NCBI GenBank assembly: GCA_001799845.1
Contig: MGUG01000054.1
Span: 127,393 to 191,392 of the forward strand
DNA: 64,000 nucleotides
Source of the DNA: Elusimicrobia bacterium GWC2_64_44
GTDB lineage: Bacteria > Elusimicrobiota > Elusimicrobia > Elusimicrobiales > UBA9959
Direction: 5' to 3'
Below the pieces are notes generated by a model, which searched no databases, was not told the origin of the DNA, and was given only the letters and a program-made list of their open reading frames with translations. Numbering within the stretch: position 1 is the first letter of the stretch; each line of letters starts with the position of its first letter. Position numbers and translations under genes: made by a program. Positions 20,444 through 29,425 of the stretch are shown here, piece by piece.

Positions 20444-22039
20444 CTACTTTCCGTAGCGGTCCGCTACGGTGGGTTTCAGGAACTTGTCCGACGGCTTGGG
20501 GTAATCCACGGTGTAATGCAGCCCGCGGCTTTCCTTGCGGGCGCGGGCCGAGCGGATGATGACTTCGGCCAGGCAGGCGATATTGCGCAGCTCCAGCAGG
20601 TCGCGGGTGGGGAGGAAGTCCCAGTAATACCTGACTATCTCCGCAGAGATGAGCTCCATCCTGTCGGCGGCCCGCGCCAGGCGCTTGTCGCTGCGGACTA
20701 TGCCCACGTAATTCCACATCAGCGTGCGGATCTCGTCCCAGTTATGCTTAATGACGACGGCTTCGTCGGAGGGGCGGGCGTTGCCGGTGGTCCAGGGGGC
20801 GGGCTTCATAGCGGGGCGCGGGCCCGGGCGGTCTCCCAGTACGGCCTCGGCGGCCCGGTGCGCGAAGACGCAGGCCTCCAGCAGGGAGTTGGAGGCCAGG
20901 CGGTTGGCGCCGTGCAGGCCCGTATGCGCCACCTCGCCTATGGCCCAGAGGCCGGGCAGGGCGGTGCGGCCCCGCTCGTCGGAGCGCACGCCGCCGCAGA
21001 AGAAGTGGGCGGCCGGCACCACCGGGATGGGGGCTTTGGTCATGTCGATGCCGAGCGAGAGGCACTTGGCGTGGATCATCGGGAACCGCCTCTTAAGGAA
21101 GGCGGGCTGCAGGTGAGTCATGTCCAGGAAGGCGTGGTCGGCGCCGGTGCGCTTGAGCTCGGAGTCTATGGCCCGCGCCACTATGTCCCGCGGGGCCAGT
21201 TCCTGGTAACGGGAGTAATCCTTCATGAAGGCGCGGCCTGCGGCGTCGCGGAGTATGCCGCCCTCGCCGCGCAGCGCCTCCGAGATCAGGAAGGACTTGG
21301 CCTGCGGGTGGTAGAGGCAGGTGGGGTGGAACTGCACGAATTCCATGTTCACCAGCTCGAGGCCCGCGCGGTAGGCCATGGCCATGCCGTCCCCGGTGGT
21401 TACGTCGGGATTGGAAGTGTAGCGGTAGACCTTGCCGGCCCCGCCGGAGGCCAGCACCGTTGCCGGGGCCAGGAAGCTGCGGACCTTCCCGGTAGCCTGC
21501 TCGAGGGCGTAAACGCCCAGGCAGCGGTTAGCGCCAGGGCGCACCCGGGCCGGCCGCCCCGCCAGGATCAGGTCCACGGCGGAAAAGTGGGTGAAGAAAG
21601 TGATGTTCTTGTCGGCGCGGCAGGCCGCCAGCAGCGCGCGCTCTATCTCGCGGCCGGTGGAGTCGGCGGCGTGCAGCACCCGGCGGCGGGAGTGGCCGCC
21701 CTCGAGCCCGAGTTCGAAGGCGCCGGCCCTGGCGCTGAAGCGGGTTCCCAGGTCCAGGAGCTCCTGCACGCGGGCGGGGCCCTCGCTGACGGTCAGCCGC
21801 ACTATGCGCGGGTCCGAGAGGCCGGCGCCGGTGCGCAGCGTGTCCGCGATGTGCAGGTCGAAGCTGTCGCCGGGGGCCGTGACGGCCGCGAGTCCGCCCT
21901 GAGCCAGGTTGGTGTTGGAGATCTCGGGCTCGCGCTTGGTCAGCACGGCCACGCGGCCGGCCCGTGCCAGTTTGCGGGCGGCCAGCAGGCCGGCGGCCCC
22001 GCTGCCGACCACCAGGAAATCGAACCGGTATATGGGCAT
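20444..22039 (-). CDS. nadB: L-aspartate oxidase
   Basis: FAD motif 'DFLVVGSGAAGLLAARKLA'; 'NTNLAQGGLAAV'; 'SLLEACVFAHRAAEAV'. Confidence 0.95.
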   Translation of the reverse strand: MPIYRFDFLVVGSGAAGLLAARKLARAGRVAVLTKREPEISNTNLAQGGLAAVTAPGDSFDLHIADTLRTGAGLSDPRIVRLTVSEGPARVQELLDLGTRFSARAGAFELGLEGGHSRRRVLHAADSTGREIERALLAACRADKNITFFTHFSAVDLILAGRPARVRPGANRCLGVYALEQATGKVRSFLAPATVLASGGAGKVYRYTSNPDVTTGDGMAMAYRAGLELVNMEFVQFHPTCLYHPQAKSFLISEALRGEGGILRDAAGRAFMKDYSRYQELAPRDIVARAIDSELKRTGADHAFLDMTHLQPAFLKRRFPMIHAKCLSLGIDMTKAPIPVVPAAHFFCGGVRSDERGRTALPGLWAIGEVAHTGLHGANRLASNSLLEACVFAHRAAEAVLGDRPGPRPAMKPAPWTTGNARPSDEAVVIKHNWDEIRTLMWNYVGIVRSDKRLARAADRMELISAEIVRYYWDFLPTRDLLELRNIACLAEVIIRSARARKESRGLHYTVDYPKPSDKFLKPTVADRYGK

Positions 22040-22106
22040 ATTGTCACGCTGGCGCGGGGGCCTTTGCCTAGCCGCGCAGAATAATATAAACTAATTTTAT
22101 CACATT

Positions 22107-23162
22107 ATGAAACAGGTCTCCGCCCGCAAAAAATTGGCACTTTACGCCCCCGTCGGGCTGTCCCTGGGCATCCTGCTCTGGCTCATCTACCCCAACCTGG
22201 GCGCGATGGCCGACACTCTCCGCAACTCCAGCCCCTGGTGGCTGCTCCTCTCGGCCGGCTTCGCGGTCTCGAGCTACACCTTCATGGGCCTCACGCTGTG
22301 GGAGGTGCTGCGCATCCTCGGCATCAGGCTGCCCTTCCTGGAGACCGCCGGGATCGCCTTCGTCTCCACCACGGTTAACTACTTCGTTTCCTCGGGCGGC
22401 ATCAGCGGCTTCGCCACCCGCGCCCACCTGCTGGGCAAGCGCAAGGTCCCCTACGGCGCCAGCGTCACCTCGTCCGTGGTGATCACGGTGCTGATCTACC
22501 TGGCCCTCGCCTTGATAGTAGTGGAGGGAGCCGTGCTGCAGTTCCTGCAGACGCCGGAGTTCAACAAGAGCATGGTGGAGGCGCTGATCGGTGTTGTGGC
22601 GGTGCTGGGTTTCGCCTTCGGCCTGACCCTGCTGTTCTTCCATCACGAGCTGCGCGCGGCCTGGGCGCGGCGCATGTTCGTGGGGGTCAACCATGTCATC
22701 TACTTCTTTTCCAAGAAGGAGATCCCGCACGAGAATTTCAAGAAGTTCGAATGCCAGCTCGACGAAGGCATCCGCACCATCCACGGCCGCAAGTTCGAGC
22801 TGCCCAAGGTGATCGGCTACGTGTTCTGCGACTGGGTCAGCAATATCCTCATCCTCTACTTCGCCTTCAAGGCCGTCGGCGTCTCCCTCGGGGCCACCAC
22901 GCTGATCGCCGGCTTCGCCTTCGGGATGCTGATGACGATAATCCCCATCCTGCCCGGCGGCCTGGGGGCCATGGAGGCCGCGATGACGGCCGCCTTCTCC
23001 GGCATGGGCGTGCCCGTGGGCCAGGCGCTGACTGCGAGCCTCCTGTTCCGCCTCTTCTATTACCTGCTGCCCGCCTTCGCCAGCGTCTTCATCTACTGGG
23101 CCCTGCACGCTACCGAGCCCAAGTCCACCGGGCATTACCGCCACGGAAGGGGAGTTAAATGA
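22107..23162 (+). CDS. Lysylphosphatidylglycerol synthase TM region/UPF0104-like membrane protein
   Basis: Polytopic; 'SSGGISGFATRAHLLGKRKVPYG', 'PGGLGAMEAAMTAAF'. Confidence 0.85.
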   Translation: MKQVSARKKLALYAPVGLSLGILLWLIYPNLGAMADTLRNSSPWWLLLSAGFAVSSYTFMGLTLWEVLRILGIRLPFLETAGIAFVSTTVNYFVSSGGISGFATRAHLLGKRKVPYGASVTSSVVITVLIYLALALIVVEGAVLQFLQTPEFNKSMVEALIGVVAVLGFAFGLTLLFFHHELRAAWARRMFVGVNHVIYFFSKKEIPHENFKKFECQLDEGIRTIHGRKFELPKVIGYVFCDWVSNILILYFAFKAVGVSLGATTLIAGFAFGMLMTIIPILPGGLGAMEAAMTAAFSGMGVPVGQALTASLLFRLFYYLLPAFASVFIYWALHATEPKSTGHYRHGRGVK

Positions 23163-23671
23163 CCGAAGAATTCCTGGGCGCAGTACCCGAAGTCCACGCC
23201 GGGGCGTGGGTGCACTCTACGGCCTGCCTGATAGGCAAGGTCAAGCTCGCCGACGAAGTCTCGGTCTGGCCGGGGGCCGTGATCCGCGGCGACGTGGACC
23301 GCATAGAGATAGGCCGCGGCACCAATATACAGGACCTGGCCGTCCTGCACCCGAACAAGGACAAGCCCGTGCTGGTCGGCCCCGGCGTTACCGTCGGGCA
23401 TTCCGCCCTCATCCACGGCTCCGTAGTAGGCGCGCACACGCTGATAGGCATGGGGGCGGTGGTGATGGATTGCGAGATCGGCGAGTACTGCGTGATAGCC
23501 GCGGGCGCGGTGGTCACGCCCGGCACTAAGATCCCGGCGCGCAGCATGGTGATGGGCGCTCCCGGCAAGGTCAAGCGGGAGCTGACCCCCGAGGAATGCC
23601 TCGGCCTCGAGCGCTCCGAGAAGGATTATATCCTGCTGGCCGGCTATTACGCCAAAGGCGGCGCACGGTGA
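23159..23671 (+). CDS. Gamma-carbonic anhydrase family protein
   Basis: Left-handed beta-helix hexapeptides; 'GAVIRGDVDRIEIGRGTNIQDLAVLH...VGHSALIHG'. Confidence 0.93.
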   Translation: MTEEFLGAVPEVHAGAWVHSTACLIGKVKLADEVSVWPGAVIRGDVDRIEIGRGTNIQDLAVLHPNKDKPVLVGPGVTVGHSALIHGSVVGAHTLIGMGAVVMDCEIGEYCVIAAGAVVTPGTKIPARSMVMGAPGKVKRELTPEECLGLERSEKDYILLAGYYAKGGAR

Positions 23672-24042
23672 CCGCGCGCAAGATAGTGATGATAGAGGAC
23701 AGCAAGGCCGCCTCCGGCGTGCTCAAAGACGTGCTGGCGGCCGAGGGCTACGCGGTACTGCACGCCGCCGACGGCGTGAGCGGCCTGGCCCTGGCGCGCC
23801 GCGAGAAGCCGGACCTTATCCTGCTGGACCTGCTGCTGCCCAAGCTAAACGGCTACGACGTCTGCAACGCGCTGATGCGCGATAACCTGATGCGCCATAC
23901 GCCGGTGCTGATAATTTCCACGCTGGATACCCCCGAGAGCATAGAGAAGGCCAAGCAATGCGGCGCACGCAACTTCATGAAAAAGCCCTACAACCTCGAC
24001 GACCTGCTGCGCGAGATAAAGCGGCTGCTTCCCAAAGAATAA
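23668..24042 (+). CDS. Response regulator receiver protein, single domain
   Basis: 'IVMIEDSKAASGVLKDVL', 'LILLDLLLPKLNGYDV', 'KPYNLDDLL'. Confidence 0.93.
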   Translation: MTARKIVMIEDSKAASGVLKDVLAAEGYAVLHAADGVSGLALARREKPDLILLDLLLPKLNGYDVCNALMRDNLMRHTPVLIISTLDTPESIEKAKQCGARNFMKKPYNLDDLLREIKRLLPKE

Positions 24043-24740
24043 GAGGGATCTATTCCCTGCTGTTAAAGGCTTTCGGCCCGCAGGGCTGGTGGCCGGTCAC
24101 GCCCGCCGGCGGTGCCGCGCCCGTCTATGTGCCGCTCCGCTACGGCCCTCCGGGGGAAAAGGGTTCTTTCGAGATCTGCGCCGGGGCCATACTCACCCAG
24201 AACACCGCCTGGACCAACGTGGAGAAGGCCCTCGCGGCGCTGCGCCGCGCGGGGCTCATGAGCGCGGCCGCCCTGGCCGCCTGCCCGCTGCCGCGCCTGG
24301 AGCGGGCGATACGGAGCAGCGGCTATTATAAGCAGAAAGCGCGCCGCCTCAGAGAATTCTGCCGGCGGGTCAGGAAGGAGCACCCGGAAGGTTTTAAGCG
24401 GTGGTTCTCGGCAACCCCTGCCCCGGCGCTGCGGGCGGAGCTGATGTCCTGCAAGGGCGTAGGGCCGGAAACCGCGGATTGCATGGTCCTCTACGCCGCG
24501 GGCAAAGCCTCTTTCGTGATCGACGCCTATACCCGGCGGCTGGGCGAGAGGGCCGGCCTGGGCCGGGGCCTTTCCTACGGCGCCTGGCAGGCCCTCTTCG
24601 AGGCCGCGCTCCCGCCCGACGTAAAAGTGTATAATGAATATCACGCCCTGCTGGTAAAGCTGGGCAAGGATTTCTGTAAGAAAACTAAACCTCTCTGCGG
24701 CCCCTGCCCCCTGACGAAGGTGTGCCGGAAACTTATCTGA
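24039..24740 (+). CDS. Endonuclease III-like HhH-GPD protein with [4Fe-4S] motif; start codon uncertain
   Basis: 'GAILTQNTAWTNVEKAL', 'CKGVGPETADCMVLYA', C-x6-C-x2-C-x5-C at the C-terminus. No canonical start codon near the conserved start. Confidence 0.88.
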   Translation: MRGIYSLLLKAFGPQGWWPVTPAGGAAPVYVPLRYGPPGEKGSFEICAGAILTQNTAWTNVEKALAALRRAGLMSAAALAACPLPRLERAIRSSGYYKQKARRLREFCRRVRKEHPEGFKRWFSATPAPALRAELMSCKGVGPETADCMVLYAAGKASFVIDAYTRRLGERAGLGRGLSYGAWQALFEAALPPDVKVYNEYHALLVKLGKDFCKKTKPLCGPCPLTKVCRKLI

Positions 24741-24742
24741 CT

Positions 24743-25792
24743 ATGGAAAAAATTGAAAAGCTTCTTGACGACGGCGAATTCTCGAAGGCCCTGGCAGCGC
24801 TGAAGCGCACCAGCCCCGGCGGAGGGCGCGCGCGCTGGCTGCTGCTGAAGGGCGAGGCCCTGCGCGGCCTGGGCCTGTTCGCTGACGCCCTTAAAGAATA
24901 CGCGCTGGCGCGCAAGGCCGCCGGCCGCGACGGGGAACTGGTGCTGGAGGCACTGCTCAGCGAGGCCCGCTGCTTCCGGGCCCTGGGCGACGAGAAGGGC
25001 GCCCTCTCGGCGGCTTCCGCCGCGCGCGAGCTGGCCGGGAAACTGGAGATTTATGGACAGGAGGCGGACCTGGAATGGGCCCTTGCTCTGCGCTTGGTCG
25101 GCCGCCTGCCCGAGGCCGCGAAGGGCCTTGAGCGGCTGCTTAAGGGCTACAAGAAGGCCGGCGACCACTCCGGCGCGGCCTTTGTGCTCTGGGCGCTGGG
25201 CGGGCTCTATCGCCTCCAGGGGCGCTACGCCGACGGGATTGCCGCCTTCGAGGCGTCTTTAAAAGCCGCCGGGCGCGACAAGGACGAGCCCGCCGCGGGT
25301 TACGCGCTGTTCGGCCTGGGCGGCATATTGCGCGTGGCCGGCTTCATGGGCCGCGCCCTGGATTGCTATGTGCGGGCGCGCAAACTGTTCGCTGGCACGG
25401 ACGACGCCTTTGCCAAGGCCTACGCGGAATGCGGCACGGCCAACGTGCTGCGCCAGCTGGGCCGCCTGGACGAGGCCTACGCCGGCTACGAGCGGGCGCA
25501 CAAGCTCTACTCTTCCCTCTCCGATTGGGCCGACCTGGGTTTCGTGGAGTGGGGGATGGGGGAGATCAACAAGAGGAACGGGCACTTCTCCGACGCGCTG
25601 AAAAATTACCGCAAAGCCGCCTCCCTCTTCAAAGGCCGCTCCGAGCCGCGCGGCGAAGCCCTTACTCTTCTTTCCTTAGCGAACCTTTACTACCTCACGG
25701 GCCAGACCGCCTCCGCCGAGCGCCAGCACGACGTAGCCATGTCCCACATCCGCAAACACAACCTTCACACCCACCTGGAGACGTTCACGTAA
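24743..25792 (+). CDS. TPR-repeat protein
   Basis: Repeated TPR-like units, e.g. 'AFVLWALGGLYRLQGRYADGIAAFEASLKAA'. Confidence 0.8.
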   Translation: MEKIEKLLDDGEFSKALAALKRTSPGGGRARWLLLKGEALRGLGLFADALKEYALARKAAGRDGELVLEALLSEARCFRALGDEKGALSAASAARELAGKLEIYGQEADLEWALALRLVGRLPEAAKGLERLLKGYKKAGDHSGAAFVLWALGGLYRLQGRYADGIAAFEASLKAAGRDKDEPAAGYALFGLGGILRVAGFMGRALDCYVRARKLFAGTDDAFAKAYAECGTANVLRQLGRLDEAYAGYERAHKLYSSLSDWADLGFVEWGMGEINKRNGHFSDALKNYRKAASLFKGRSEPRGEALTLLSLANLYYLTGQTASAERQHDVAMSHIRKHNLHTHLETFT

Positions 25793-25828
25793 GAATCCAC
25801 GGGTAGGTCGCTGAAACTCGGCGGCCTA

Positions 25829-25973
25829 CCGTGGGGACGGGCCCGTCAAAACCCGGGCTCGGTGCATTGTCGCTTCGCTCCACACGCACACAGTGCTCGG
25901 CCCTCGCCACTCAGCCCTCGCGCTTACGCAAGCTCGGGCTTCCGTGACGGTTTTGCCGGACCCATCCCCACGG
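25829..25973 (-). repeat. Structured repeat element A (145 bp) with 25-nt terminal inverted arms
   Basis: CCGTGGGGACGGGCCCGTCAAAACC / GGTTTTGCCGGACCCATCCCCACGG pair at 22/25; core GCCCGAGCTTGCGTAAGCGCGAGGGC on minus. Confidence 0.8.
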
Positions 25974-26022
25974 TCTCCGCCAGATATATCATTACTGTGA
26001 GATGCTGAACAGCCGGAGGGGT

Positions 26023-26224
26023 GGCAGGGGTGCTGCCCCCCGAACCCTTTGTGGAAGGGGGGGCCCCGCACTGCGGATTTGAATCTGGAAATACTGTTTA
26101 GATAGGCGCTATTTCTTATGAAAGCGGGAAAGCCTTAGCAACTTATTGCACGAAAGCCGCAGTGTGGGGGGAAACCGACGCAAGGGTTTCCATCTTCCAG
26201 GGTTCGGGGGGTAGTACCCCTGCC
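26023..26224. repeat. Large nested inverted repeat enclosing an 80-nt AT-richer segment
   Basis: 26023-26048 pairs with 26199-26224 (24/26); 26064-26076 pairs with 26157-26169 (12/13). Confidence 0.85.
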
Positions 26225-26264
26225 AGGCCCCCGACTTCGCATCTCGCGGTTCTATTTTTGCTGA

Positions 26265-26984
26265 TTACAGTTTGAAGTCCCAGCCGAGGTAGAGCTCGCG
26301 GGCTTTGGGGTCGTTGAGGAGGGCGTTGGCGTCTCCGTCTATGAGGATCTGGCCCTGGTAGATCAGGTAGGAGCGGTCGGTGATGGAGAGGGTTTCGCGG
26401 ACGTTGTGGTCGGTGATGAGGACGCCGATGCCCTTGTCCTTCAAGTGCAGGATGATCTTCTTGAGGTCGCTGACGGTGATGGGGTCGATGCCGACGAAGG
26501 GCTCGTCGAGCAGGATGATCTTGGGGTCGTTGATCATCACGCGGGCCACTTCCAGCCGGCGTTTCTCGCCGCCGGACAGCGTCCAGGCCTTCTGGTCCTT
26601 GAGCCGCAGCAGGCCGAACTCGCCCAGCAGGGACTCAACGCGGTCCTTCATAGCCTTGCGGTCGGGCGTAGTGCGTTCGAGGATGGCTTCCAGGTTCTGC
26701 GCCACCGTCAGGCCGCGGAAAACAGTGGGCTCCTGCGCCAGGTAGCCTATGCCGCCGCGGGCGCGCTGGTACATCGGTTCCTTGGTCGCGTCGCGGCCGT
26801 CGATGAAGACCTTGCCGCCGTCCGGCTCCAGGAAGCCGACCAGCATATGGAAAGTGGTGGTCTTGCCTGCGCCGTTGGGGCCCAGCAAGCCGCAGACTTC
26901 GCCCGAATTGATGTGCAGGGAAATGCCGTTGACCACCTGGCGGCGGCTGAAGTTCTTCTCGAGGAGGGCGCATTCCAGCTTCAT
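26265..26984 (-). CDS. lptB: LPS export ABC transporter ATPase LptB
   Basis: 'GLLGPNGAGKTTTFHMLVGFLEPDGGKVF', 'LSGGEKRRLEVARV', 'ITDHNVRETL'. Confidence 0.97.
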   Translation of the reverse strand: MKLECALLEKNFSRRQVVNGISLHINSGEVCGLLGPNGAGKTTTFHMLVGFLEPDGGKVFIDGRDATKEPMYQRARGGIGYLAQEPTVFRGLTVAQNLEAILERTTPDRKAMKDRVESLLGEFGLLRLKDQKAWTLSGGEKRRLEVARVMINDPKIILLDEPFVGIDPITVSDLKKIILHLKDKGIGVLITDHNVRETLSITDRSYLIYQGQILIDGDANALLNDPKARELYLGWDFKL

Positions 26985-27664
26985 TATTTTTTTCCGTTGG
27001 CGCCGGCGGCGTCCTTGACCCAGCCGGAGACCCTATTATAGAACTTTATGTCGCGGCTATCCTTGAAGAACTTTATCCGCTCAGCGCCGATGGCGAAATC
27101 GTAGCCTTGCCTGGCACCCACGGCCGCCGGGGTGGAATCGTACATCAGGAAGGTGGCCTCGGCGTTGTCGTAGATGCCTTTTTCCGAATAGAGGTCCAGG
27201 TTCTCTGTGGACAGAGAGAACGCGCCGGTGAAAGTCATCATGCCCTTTTTGTACTCGGCTTGCGAGCGGTTTGCCAGGCCCCGCAGCAGGCGCCCGTCGG
27301 CGCCGGTGTATTTCAGGCGCACCGGCTGGGCGCCGCGCTCCAGCGTGGCCTCTTCCAGCGTCTCCAGGTAGACGGCCCGGTCGCAGTTCACTTCCACCTG
27401 CCCGCCGCGTTCGAAGCGGCGCAGCATGTAGACGGAGCCGTTCATGTTCCAGGTCTGCGCCGGGCGCAGGTAAAGGGCGTTATCCGCCTTCAGGGTGTAC
27501 CGGGGGTTGCGGAAAGAGACGTTGCCGTCGAAGATCTCCCGGTCGTTGGCGCGGTCCATCTTCCACCTGTCGCTTTTTACCACGGAGCCCATCAGCAGGT
27601 CCTCCGCCGCCGGCAGGGGGAGCGCCGGGAGTGCCAGCAGCAGGAAAAGCGGTAGCTTCCTCAT
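26984..27664 (-). CDS. LptA/OstA-like periplasmic protein
   Basis: Signal peptide; OstA-like repeats; operon position between lptB and an lptC-like gene. Confidence 0.75.
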   Translation of the reverse strand: MRKLPLFLLLALPALPLPAAEDLLMGSVVKSDRWKMDRANDREIFDGNVSFRNPRYTLKADNALYLRPAQTWNMNGSVYMLRRFERGGQVEVNCDRAVYLETLEEATLERGAQPVRLKYTGADGRLLRGLANRSQAEYKKGMMTFTGAFSLSTENLDLYSEKGIYDNAEATFLMYDSTPAAVGARQGYDFAIGAERIKFFKDSRDIKFYNRVSGWVKDAAGANGKK

Positions 27665-28164
27665 TCGCCGGCCAGCCTCGTCTCCTGGCGCTGTATCTCT
27701 ATCTCCGAGAGGTCGGGGTTGGCGGTGAAGCCGCGGCCCTTGATGACAGTGCGCCCCTTGTAGATGGTGACCGGTTCTTCGGTCCAGATCTTGGCGCGGG
27801 CCGAGCTGTAGTAAAGCTTCGTAGTGGCGAGCTTCATGCCGTCCCTGACCGCGGTGACCACCACCTCGTCGCTGAGCACGGCGGACTTCTCGGTCATCTT
27901 CAGCGAACCGGCCCGCGACGTGACCTCGGAGGAGACCTTGCCGGCGTCGTAGAAGCGGATGCGGGGGGAGGTGAAGGTTATAACGCCTTTCTTCTCGTCG
28001 AGGCGGCCCTTGTCGGCGTCCAGGCGCCAGCGGGAGCCCAGGCGGTCGGCCTCGGACATGGAAAAGTTCTCCAGCAGGCTCACGCCCGGCAGGGTCGCCT
28101 CGCGGGCGTCGGTCCCGCCGCAGGCTGCCAGCAGGGGCAGCAGGATGAGGGCGAGCTTTTTCAA
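27661..28164 (-). CDS. LptC-like lipoprotein
   Basis: Lipobox 'LAAC'; OstA/LptC-like body; operon context. Confidence 0.75.
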   Translation of the reverse strand: MKKLALILLPLLAACGGTDAREATLPGVSLLENFSMSEADRLGSRWRLDADKGRLDEKKGVITFTSPRIRFYDAGKVSSEVTSRAGSLKMTEKSAVLSDEVVVTAVRDGMKLATTKLYYSSARAKIWTEEPVTIYKGRTVIKGRGFTANPDLSEIEIQRQETRLAGE

Positions 28165-29144
28165 CCCAGGCCTTCCTTCAGCAGGTCGCGCTCGTCGATG
28201 ATGCCGACGGGCCGGCCGGTCTTCTTGTCGGTCACCGGCAGGTTGTCGATCTTGCGGTCGGAGATCAGGCGGGCGGCCTCCATGGCCATGGTCTCCGGGT
28301 GCACCGTAAGCGGCCCGCGCGTCATAACGGTCTTGACCGGGGCGGAAAGATCGGCCAGGCCGTCCTGCAGGCGGCGGCGCAGGTCGCCGTCGGTGAAGTA
28401 GCCGGTCAGGCGCCCGCCGGCGCCGGTGACGGAAACCGCCCCGGCCCTGGTGGCGGTCATCACGCGCAGCGCCGCCGACACGGAGGCCGTTTCCCTGATC
28501 ACCGGGTTCTGGCGGCCCTTGTGCATCAGGTCGCTCACTTTCAGGTTGAGCAGTTTGCCCAGATTGCCGCCGGGATGGAGCCGCGCGAAGCGGCTGCGGT
28601 CGAAACCCTTGAGCGTCATCAGCGTCACGGCCAGGGCGTCGCCCAGCGCCAGCATGGCGGTGGTGGAGGAGGTCGGGACTATGTCCATGGGGCAGGCCTC
28701 GGATCTTACGTGCAGGCGCAGCACCACGTCGGAAGAGCGCGCCAGGCGCGAATCCGGGTTGTTGGTGATGGAGATCACCGGCAGGCCCTGCCGCTTCAGG
28801 ATCGGCAGCAGCTTGGCCGTCTCCTCGGTCTCGCCTGAGTAGGAGAGGGCCACGGCCACGTCGTCGGCCGCTATCATGCCCAGGTCGCCGTGCAGGGATT
28901 CCACGGGGTGCAGGTAGACGGCGCGCGTGCCGGTGGAGGCCAGGGTGGCCGCGATCTTGCGGGCGATGAGCCCGGATTTACCCACGCCGATCAGGACGGC
29001 CTTGCCGGAGCAGCCCTCCAGCAGGCGCGCGGCCCGGACGAAAGACCGGTCCAACGCCTTCGAAAGCCCGGCCACGGCGAGGCTCTCGGAGCGGATGACC
29101 GCGCGGGCGGTCTTCAGTATCAGCGCGTCTTTCTTGGGGGCCAT
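28161..29144 (-). CDS. kdsD: Arabinose-5-phosphate isomerase (KdsD/KpsF family)
   Basis: SIS domain 'VGKSGLIARKIAATLASTGT', two CBS domains. Confidence 0.93.
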   Translation of the reverse strand: MAPKKDALILKTARAVIRSESLAVAGLSKALDRSFVRAARLLEGCSGKAVLIGVGKSGLIARKIAATLASTGTRAVYLHPVESLHGDLGMIAADDVAVALSYSGETEETAKLLPILKRQGLPVISITNNPDSRLARSSDVVLRLHVRSEACPMDIVPTSSTTAMLALGDALAVTLMTLKGFDRSRFARLHPGGNLGKLLNLKVSDLMHKGRQNPVIRETASVSAALRVMTATRAGAVSVTGAGGRLTGYFTDGDLRRRLQDGLADLSAPVKTVMTRGPLTVHPETMAMEAARLISDRKIDNLPVTDKKTGRPVGIIDERDLLKEGLG

Positions 29145-29145
29145 A

Positions 29146-29409
29146 TTATTTAGCCGGCACTTTGTGCGGGTTCAGCCAGGGCGTCATCTCCGGCGGGATC
29201 TGGCGCTGGTCGTAGGGCGGCGGCAGTTTGCGCAGCAGGTAGCTGACGGCGAAGAACCCGACGATCAGCGTCAGGTAGATCCAGGCCAGCGTCTTCAAAT
29301 GCCACTTCCAGCCCGGGAACCAGGCCGGAGGGAGGGTGAGGTCCCCGCCGCATTTCTTGCAGAACTTGACGGTCGAGCGGTTGTCCTGGCCGCAGTTGAT
29401 GCATTTCAT
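29146..29409 (-). CDS. Small zinc-ribbon membrane protein
   Basis: 'CINCGQDN...FCKKCGG' plus one TM segment. Confidence 0.65.
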   Translation of the reverse strand: MKCINCGQDNRSTVKFCKKCGGDLTLPPAWFPGWKWHLKTLAWIYLTLIVGFFAVSYLLRKLPPPYDQRQIPPEMTPWLNPHKVPAK

Positions 29410-29425
29410 AGAATTTCCTTGGCTG

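Larger units (their letters stand above)
25818..26253. repeat. Composite structured intergenic cassette A
   Basis: Shares left end TCGGCGGCCTACCGTG and right end GGCCCCCGACTnnGCATCTCGCGGTnCT with 51718-52114; contains nested inverted repeats. Confidence 0.8.

Noticed and set aside
26077-26156. tRNA or tmRNA hidden in the AT-rich loop
   Set aside because: No cloverleaf, no TTCNA T-loop and no matching acceptor stem could be found by eye.
25801-26260. CRISPR array or tandem repeats in the noncoding gap
   Set aside because: No regularly spaced direct repeats; the repeats are inverted and nested.
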